DNA from: Sphingomonas sp. CCH9-E2
Lineage (GTDB): Bacteria > Pseudomonadota > Alphaproteobacteria > Sphingomonadales > Sphingomonadaceae
DNA: 64,000 nt
Assembly (NCBI RefSeq): GCF_001557215.1
Contig: NZ_LSJM01000055.1
Span: 4,737-68,736 of the forward strand
Direction: 5' to 3'
In this document: piece by piece, positions 59,095 to 64,000 of the stretch
Position numbering within the stretch: the first letter of the stretch is position 1
Layout: every line of letters starts with the position of its first letter
Notes under the pieces: generated by a model
What the model saw: only the letters and a program-made list of their open reading frames with translations
What the model was told of the DNA's origin: nothing
Database searches by the model: none
Made by a program: the position numbers and the translations under genes

Positions 59095-59241
59095 GCGACA
59101 CCTAGGCGACTGGGACGCGACACCGACGCGACAGGTTTGAACGCGTAAACGACGGTCGCGCGGCGATGACGCGACAGTTGCGCGACGGAGCCGGGCAGCG
59201 AGGCGACAGCGTCGCGACGGCCAAGCGCGGGATGCGCGACA
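59095..59241. repeat. GCGACA direct-repeat array, 11-bp phased
   Basis: GCGACA or GCGACT/G hexamers start at 59095, 59106, 59117 and 59128 (11 bases apart exactly), then 59171 and 59182 (11), 59203 and 59214 (11), and 59236 (22 on). All point the same way. It lies just upstream of ispDF. Direct repeats at one-turn spacing are typical for OmpR/PhoB-family regulator sites. Confidence 0.7.
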
Positions 59242-59363
59242 GTTTCACGGGAGGTGAAAATGGGTGCGGTACGTAGCATTGGGTCTGCCTAGCGAGAGAG
59301 GGCCGTGTAGGAAAGCAACTCGGGCAATTGTCGAACGCGCTTGGGCATGCGACGGTCGCAGTT

Positions 59364-59834
59364 ATGCGACGGGTTCAAGGTTGTCTTTTCCTCCTGTGCC
59401 TGACGGGCTGCTTTGAATCGCGACGGCCGACGTTCGACAGGATCGAGTTGCGCGCACCGGGGTTGGAGGTGGCGGTCGACGGCGAAGGGCGAGGTGTCTT
59501 TGCCCGATCAAATTTCCATAACGGGCGGGTCGACCGAGGCAGCTTCTCGCTCTCGAGCGAGCGCTATGCCGAACTGAGGGGGCGTCTTGAGCGATTTCGG
59601 CGGTCGGATGGAACGGTCAACGAGTCCGAGGCAGGGGCACTGCTGGACCGAACCTGCAAGGGGGAGGAGGTGACCGATCAGGGCGGGGTGACGATCCACT
59701 GGCGCGGTTCATATGGCGGGCAATGGCACCTTGCCGATTTCGGCTGTGAGCCGAAGCGGTACGCAGAGCGAAATCGCGAATTGCGCGCAGTGTTGGCGTC
59801 ATTGCCCGTCCCGGAGGCGGTCCCGCTTCCCTAG
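59364..59834 (+). CDS. Small lipoprotein of unknown function
   Basis: ATG at 59364 (VQGCLFLLCLTGCFESRR) gives a lipoprotein signal with lipobox LTGC at about 13-16. The 156-residue mature part is beta-rich (FDRIELRAPGLEVAVDGEG) with Cys at DRTCKGEE and DFGCEPKR that may pair. Anchored in the inner or outer membrane facing the periplasm. No family recognised. The GCGACA-containing DNA continues into its upstream region. Confidence 0.72.
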   Translation: MRRVQGCLFLLCLTGCFESRRPTFDRIELRAPGLEVAVDGEGRGVFARSNFHNGRVDRGSFSLSSERYAELRGRLERFRRSDGTVNESEAGALLDRTCKGEEVTDQGGVTIHWRGSYGGQWHLADFGCEPKRYAERNRELRAVLASLPVPEAVPLP

Positions 59835-59858
59835 CATCTGTCGGGCATAGATAAAGAA

Positions 59859-59913
59859 GACCCTCCCCAACGCCTCCCGCAGGCGGGAGGGGCTTAAGAA
59901 GAGGGGGAGGGTC
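59859..59913. repeat. Nested inverted repeats downstream of lipoprotein gene
   Basis: Outer arms GACCCTCCCC (59859-59868) and GGGGAGGGTC (59904-59913) enclose an inner perfect hairpin CCTCCCGC-AG-GCGGGAGG (59873-59890). Both genes around run rightward, so it may end the lipoprotein transcript or be an intergenic repeat element. Confidence 0.8.
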
Positions 59914-59970
59914 GCGCTTGCATCCTCGCCCTTGCCCCTGTATCGGCCCGTGCCTAAATTTCAGGCACAG

Positions 59971-60996
59971 ATGACGATGTTGAACCCCATCCAGGTCGGG
60001 CCGGTGACGGTCGAGACGCCGGTGATTTTGGCGCCGATGACGGGCGTCACCGATCTGCCGTTCCGGCGGCTGGTGCGGCGCTATGGATCGGGCCTGAATG
60101 TTACCGAGATGATCGCGAGCCAGGCGGCGATCCGCGAGACGCGACAGTCGGTGCAGAAGGCGGCATGGGATCCGATCGAGGAGCCGGTGTCGATGCAGCT
60201 GGTCGGCTGCACCCCCTATGAAATGGCCGAGGCGGCGAAGCTGAACGAGGATCGTGGGGCTGCGATCATCGACATCAACATGGGCTGCCCGGTGCGCAAG
60301 GTGACCAATGGCGATGCCGGGTCGGCACTGATGCGGGTGCCGGATCTGGCGGCGAAGCTGATCGAGGCGTGCGTCAAGGCGGTCAGCGTGCCGGTGACGG
60401 TCAAGATGCGCATGGGCTGGTGCCATGACAGCCTGAATGCGCCCGAACTGGCGCGTGTCGCCGAAGAGCTAGGCGCCAAGATGGTGACGGTGCATGGCCG
60501 CACCCGCAACCAGATGTACAAGGGCAGCGCCGACTGGGCGTTCGTGCGAAAGGTCAAGGACGCGGTGTCGATCCCCGTGATCGTCAATGGCGATATCTGC
60601 ACGGTCGAGGATGCGCGCACGGCGCTGGCGCAATCGGGCGCGGATGGCGTGATGATCGGGCGCGGGGCGTACGGCAAGCCGTGGGTGCTGCGGCAGGTGA
60701 TGGACGCGCTGAGCGGCAAGGGCGAGCGGCCGGACCCGGGCATCGACGAACAATATGCCCTGATTGCAGAACATTACGCGATGATGCTCGATCATTATGG
60801 CGAGCTGACCGGCGTCAATCTGATGCGCAAGCATATCGGATGGTACACCAAGGGGCTGCCCGGATCGGCCGAGTTCCGCAACAAGGTGAACCAGGAGCCG
60901 AAGGCCGCGACCGTGCTGGCCATGCTCGACGAATTCTACGCGCCGTTTCGCGGCATGCCTGCGCTGGGATCATGGCCGTCACGCGAAGCGGCCTGA
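59971..60996 (+). CDS. dusB: tRNA-dihydrouridine synthase DusB
   Basis: This 341-residue flavoprotein reduces uridine in tRNA. It has the Dus signatures: [15 protein letters not shown] (about 20-34), [17 protein letters not shown] (about 99-115) with the catalytic Cys, [18 protein letters not shown] and [10 protein letters not shown]. It precedes ntrB, the order often seen (nifR3-ntrB-ntrC) in alphaproteobacteria. Exact start is uncertain between 59971 and 59977. Confidence 0.9.
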   Translation: MTMLNPIQVGPVTVETPVILAPMTGVTDLPFRRLVRRYGSGLNVTEMIASQAAIRETRQSVQKAAWDPIEEPVSMQLVGCTPYEMAEAAKLNEDRGAAIIDINMGCPVRKVTNGDAGSALMRVPDLAAKLIEACVKAVSVPVTVKMRMGWCHDSLNAPELARVAEELGAKMVTVHGRTRNQMYKGSADWAFVRKVKDAVSIPVIVNGDICTVEDARTALAQSGADGVMIGRGAYGKPWVLRQVMDALSGKGERPDPGIDEQYALIAEHYAMMLDHYGELTGVNLMRKHIGWYTKGLPGSAEFRNKVNQEPKAATVLAMLDEFYAPFRGMPALGSWPSREAA

Positions 60997-62075
60997 GGCC
61001 GCCGCCGCAGCCGGGCGAGCCGGATCTGGGGGAGCTGTTCGGCGGATTGCCGGTGGCGGCGCTGGTGCTCGACCCGCAGGACCGCGTGGTGCGCGCCAAT
61101 ATGGCGTGCGAGCATCTGCTCAACCATAGCGAGAAGGCGATGCTGGGGCAGCGACTCGACCGGATCGTGACCCCGCCCGAAGGCTATGGCGCGCGGCGCG
61201 ATGGCCATGGCTTTGCCGCCTATGACATCGAGATCGAACCGACGCGTAGCCCGCGGACGCGGGTGGATTTCATCGAAGCGCCGATCGCCGAGCATCCCGG
61301 CTGGCGCATCGTGACGCTGCATCAGGCGCCGACGTCGCGGCGCTTGTCGGTGGGGGCGGATCGCAGCGCGGGCGCGCGCGCGGCGGTGGGGGCGGCGGCG
61401 ATGCTGGCGCATGAGATCAAGAACCCGCTGTCGGGCATTCGCGGCGCGGCGCAGTTGCTGAGCGGCGATGATGACGCCGAGAGCCGCGCCGCGCTGACCC
61501 AGCTGATCACCACCGAAGTCGATCGCATCGCCGCGCTGATCGATCGGATGCAGGATTTCACCGATACGCGCCCGCCCAAGCTGGCGCCGCACAATATCTA
61601 TCCACTGCTCGACCATGCGCGCCGCGTCGCGCTGGCCGGGTTTGCGCGGGGCATGGTGATCGAGGAGCGGTTCGACCCCTCGCTGCCGCCGGTGATGATG
61701 GACAAGGACGCGTTCCTGCAGATCGCGATGAACCTGCTCAAGAATGCGGCGGAAGCGCTGCGCGATGTGCCGGAGCCGAAGATCGTGCTGTCCACGCAAT
61801 ACCGCCATGGCGTCGCGATGCGGCCGGGGCCGGACCAGCCGCGCCGCTGGCTGCCGATCGAATTTTCGGTGACCGACAATGGCCCCGGCGCGCCGGCGGA
61901 TATCGCCAGCCATTTGTTCGAGCCGTTCGTCTCCGGCAAGCCGGAGGGCAAGGGGCTGGGCCTGCCTTTGGTCGAGAAGCTGGTGCGCGACATGGGCGGG
62001 GTAGTCGAATATGCGCGGGCGGGCGATCCGGAGATGACGGTATTTCGGGTCAATCTGCCGCGGGCGGACGGATGA
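60972..62075 (+). CDS. ntrB: Nitrogen regulation sensor kinase NtrB
   Basis: This 367-residue histidine kinase has an N-terminal PAS-like domain (about 20-115), a DHp with [18 protein letters not shown] (about 142-159, His phosphorylated) and an ATPase with [16 protein letters not shown] and [13 protein letters not shown]. It signals nitrogen status to NtrC. It overlaps dusB by 25 bases. ATG 60972 was chosen because the family-like sequence starts there. Confidence 0.9.
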   Translation: MAVTRSGLRPPPQPGEPDLGELFGGLPVAALVLDPQDRVVRANMACEHLLNHSEKAMLGQRLDRIVTPPEGYGARRDGHGFAAYDIEIEPTRSPRTRVDFIEAPIAEHPGWRIVTLHQAPTSRRLSVGADRSAGARAAVGAAAMLAHEIKNPLSGIRGAAQLLSGDDDAESRAALTQLITTEVDRIAALIDRMQDFTDTRPPKLAPHNIYPLLDHARRVALAGFARGMVIEERFDPSLPPVMMDKDAFLQIAMNLLKNAAEALRDVPEPKIVLSTQYRHGVAMRPGPDQPRRWLPIEFSVTDNGPGAPADIASHLFEPFVSGKPEGKGLGLPLVEKLVRDMGGVVEYARAGDPEMTVFRVNLPRADG

Positions 62076-62320
62076 CGATGGACTGGGTCGATGTCGTCGG
62101 CTGGGTGGGGGCGGGGCTGGTGCTCATTGCCTATGGCTTGCTCTCGGCGGGCCAGCTCGCGGCACGGGACGTGGCCTATCAGCTGATGAATGTGTTTGGC
62201 GCCGTCGGCATGCTGATCAACGGCTATGTGCGCGGCGCGCTGCCGTCGGCGGCGCTCAACCTAATCTGGATGGGCATCGGCCTGTACGTGCTGGCGAAGT
62301 ATCGGGGGCGGACGGAATGA
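62072..62320 (+). CDS. Small membrane protein (CBU_0592-like) between ntrB and ntrC
   Basis: This 82-residue protein has three hydrophobic segments (VVGWVGAGLVLIAYGLLSAG, LMNVFGAVGMLINGYVRG, AALNLIWMGIGLYVLAKY) and resembles the CBU_0592-domain family. It is overlapped at both ends by ntrB and ntrC, so it is expressed with them. Function unknown; perhaps a membrane partner of the sensor. Confidence 0.78.
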   Translation: MTMDWVDVVGWVGAGLVLIAYGLLSAGQLAARDVAYQLMNVFGAVGMLINGYVRGALPSAALNLIWMGIGLYVLAKYRGRTE

Positions 62321-63759
62321 GTGCGACGGCATCGATCCTGATCTGTGACGATGATGCCGCGATCCGCACCGTGGTGACGCAGGCGCTGCGCCGCGCGGGG
62401 CATCGTGTGACGGCGGCGGCGTCGCTGGGCGAGTTGCGGCGCGAACTGGCGGCGGCGCTGCCCGATGTGCTGGTAACCGATGTCGTGCTGCCCGATGGCA
62501 ATGGGCTGGATTTTGTCGCGACCTTTACCGGCGAGACGCCCGATGTGCCCGTGATCGTGCTGTCGGCGCAGAATACGCTGTCGACCGCGGTGCGCGCGAC
62601 CGAGGCGGGGGCGTTCGACTATCTGCCAAAGCCGTTCGACTTGGATGCGCTGACCGCGACGGTGGCGAGCGCGCTGGCGCGGGGGCGGCGGCTGGTCGAC
62701 GACCTGCCCGCTGCCGAGGAACAGGCGGTGGCGCTGATCGGGCGCTCGCCGGCGATGCAGGACGTGTACCGCGTGATCGCGCGGGTGGTGTCGAACGAGC
62801 TGACCGTGCTGATCACCGGTGAAAGCGGGACCGGCAAGGAGCTTGTGGCGCAGGCGATCCATGATCTGGGGCCACGGCGGCGCGCGCCGTTCGTCGCGAT
62901 CAACATGGCGGCGATCCCGCGCGAGCTGATCGAGGCCGAGCTGTTCGGGCATGAAAAGGGCGCGTTCACCGGCGCGGCGGCGCGGGTGGCGGGGAAGTTC
63001 GAACAGGCGAGCGGGGGGACTCTGTTCCTCGACGAGATCGGTGACATGCCGATGGAGGCGCAGACGCGGCTGCTGCGCGTGCTGCAGTCGGGCGAGTTCA
63101 CCACGGTCGGCGGGGCGCGGGCGATCCGGGCGGATGTGCGCATCGTCGCGGCGACCAACAAGGACCTGATGAACCAGGTCGTGTCGGGACAGTTTCGCGA
63201 GGATCTGTTCTATCGGTTGAATGTCGTGCCGATCGCGCTGCCGGCGTTGCGCGAGCGGCGGCAGGACATCCGGTTGCTGGCGCGGCATTTCCTCGACCGC
63301 GCGGTCGAGGACGGGTTGCCGCGCAAGCATGTCGGCGACGATGCGATTGCGGTGCTCGAAGCGCATGACTGGCCGGGCAATGTCCGCGAGCTGGAGAACC
63401 TCATGCGGCGCATGGCCGCGCTGCATCGCGACGAGTGGATCGACGGCGATGCCGTGCGCGCGATGCTGGGCGAGGGGAGCGGGCTTGCCGCGCCGACGCG
63501 CGATGCCGGGATCGAGGCCGCGGTGATCGCGCGGCTGACCCGGCTGGCGGCGGAGGAACCGGCGGTGCTCGAAGACGGCACGCTGTATGACCGCATCATC
63601 GGCGAGGTCGAGCGCCCGCTGATCGAGGCGATGCTGGCGCGGCATGGGCACAACCAGCTGCGCGCGGCGCGGGCGCTGGGGATCAACCGCAATACCCTGC
63701 GCAAGCGGTTGGACACGCTGGGGATCGATGTCGGCGGACGCCTGGACGACCCGGCCTAG
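62317..63759 (+). CDS. ntrC: Nitrogen response regulator NtrC
   Basis: This 480-residue sigma-54 activator has a receiver domain with LICDDDAA and LVTDVVLPDGNG (Asp near 53), an AAA+ domain with GESGTGKE (Walker A), GAFTGA (about 213) that contacts sigma-54, LFLDEIGDMP (Walker B), and a C-terminal Fis-type HTH (NQLRAARALGINRNTLRKRL). It starts overlapping the membrane gene stop. Confidence 0.93.
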   Translation: MSATASILICDDDAAIRTVVTQALRRAGHRVTAAASLGELRRELAAALPDVLVTDVVLPDGNGLDFVATFTGETPDVPVIVLSAQNTLSTAVRATEAGAFDYLPKPFDLDALTATVASALARGRRLVDDLPAAEEQAVALIGRSPAMQDVYRVIARVVSNELTVLITGESGTGKELVAQAIHDLGPRRRAPFVAINMAAIPRELIEAELFGHEKGAFTGAAARVAGKFEQASGGTLFLDEIGDMPMEAQTRLLRVLQSGEFTTVGGARAIRADVRIVAATNKDLMNQVVSGQFREDLFYRLNVVPIALPALRERRQDIRLLARHFLDRAVEDGLPRKHVGDDAIAVLEAHDWPGNVRELENLMRRMAALHRDEWIDGDAVRAMLGEGSGLAAPTRDAGIEAAVIARLTRLAAEEPAVLEDGTLYDRIIGEVERPLIEAMLARHGHNQLRAARALGINRNTLRKRLDTLGIDVGGRLDDPA

Positions 63760-63779
63760 CGGCGGAATTGGCCCAGTTA

Positions 63780-63823
63780 GCGACAGATTGAGCGACAAGT
63801 GTGTTTTCATGGCAACAATGTTG
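63780..63823. promoter_or_regulatory. GCGACA pair and CAACA-A-TGTTG dyad upstream of ntrY
   Basis: GCGACA at 63780-63785 and 63792-63797 (12 bases apart) and a dyad CAACAATGTTG at 63813-63823 lie between ntrC and ntrY. The hexamers match the array at 59095. The dyad fits CAA-N-TTG-type sites reported for NtrX-like regulators, from memory. Candidate regulatory sites only. Confidence 0.4.
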
Positions 63824-63839
63824 TTGTAGCCAAGTCACG

Positions 63840-64000
63840 ATGGATGTTGCCGCAAAGCCACTGATCGACGCGGGCGCGACCCGCTGGCGGCTGAGCATCA
63901 CCCCCTTTGTCGAGCTGCTGGTGCTGGGAATCGCGCTGGCGGTGCTGGTAACCAGCTATTTCGTCGTGAGCGGAAATACCGGGTCGCAGCGGTTGCTGAC
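63840..64000 (+). CDS. ntrY: NtrY-like sensor kinase, 3' end beyond window
   Basis: ATG at 63840 opens a frame to the window end. About 53 residues are visible: basic/polar start (MDVAAKPLIDAGATRWRLSI), then a hydrophobic span PFVELLVLGIALAVLVTSYF. A membrane sensor after ntrC is expected to be ntrY in alphaproteobacteria. Only the N-terminus is present. Confidence 0.75.
   Translation, partial: MDVAAKPLIDAGATRWRLSITPFVELLVLGIALAVLVTSYFVVSGNTGSQRLL

Noticed and set aside
1..64000. CRISPR array
   Set aside because: No regularly spaced identical repeats with unique spacers; the GCGACA array is too short in unit and period.

Overview
The window is high-GC DNA from an alphaproteobacterium, most probably Sphingomonas or a close relative. 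The host genes support this: fused ispDF, a DUF2794 protein, the dusB-ntrB-ntrC-ntrY cluster, OxyR/AhpC/AhpF, and short exported proteins of sphingomonad type. All assignments come from reading the sequence and remembered family motifs; no database search was run.

Positions 1-45261 hold an apparently complete temperate prophage of about 45.2 kb. It is integrated at the 3' end of a tRNA-Ala(GGC) gene, and a 50-bp repeat of the tRNA 3' end (25-74 and 45212-45261) marks attL and attR. The virion genes place it with T7-like / BPP-1-like podoviruses. The left arm (13980 down to 114, minus strand) is one early operon of about 22 genes, almost all joined by stop/start overlaps. It encodes a tyrosine integrase, a replication-initiator-like protein, a PD-(D/E)XK-like protein, a C5 cytosine methyltransferase, a phage sliding clamp, an SF2 helicase fused to a DNA methyltransferase, a J-domain protein and several small zinc-binding or membrane proteins. 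An S24-type repressor (14100-14735) sits between this operon and the late genes; four ATTAGC-N6-GCTAAT-type operators flank it, and a Cro-like gene starts the rightward operon.

The rightward genes run through a DnaA-domain-IV-like protein, terminase, portal, scaffold, capsid, tail-tube proteins and gp13/gp14-like proteins. A regulatory island follows (27876-29555: Rha/KilAC antirepressor, a small partner, a ribbon-helix-helix protein, an exported protein). Then come an M23-containing core protein, a 2333-residue polyvalent internal protein, an SGNH-type tail fibre and a lysis cassette (M15 endolysin, holin candidate, overlapping Rz/Rz1 spanins). Accessory HTH, HIRAN and zinc-ribbon genes lie beside attR.

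From 45262 to 64000 is host chromosome: the displaced tRNA terminator, a small membrane protein, an LplT-like transporter, pgsA-moaD-moaE, a parDE pair, oxyR-ahpF-ahpC, a TSUP permease facing cysE, DUF2794, acylphosphatase, carbonic anhydrase, lipA, a COQ10-type protein, pncC, an exported protein, ispDF, a lipoprotein, dusB, ntrB, a small membrane protein, ntrC and the start of ntrY. There are no gene-free stretches above about 300 bases except 45108-45414, which holds the right integrase arm site, attR and the tRNA terminator.

The most notable observations are the paired integrase arm sites, the repressor operator set, the two credible reading frames in the 3' half of the C5 methyltransferase gene, the phage clamp plus helicase-methyltransferase early module, the inverted regulatory island in the late operon, the ahpC-ahpF intercistronic hairpin, and an 11-bp-phased GCGACA repeat array upstream of ispDF.
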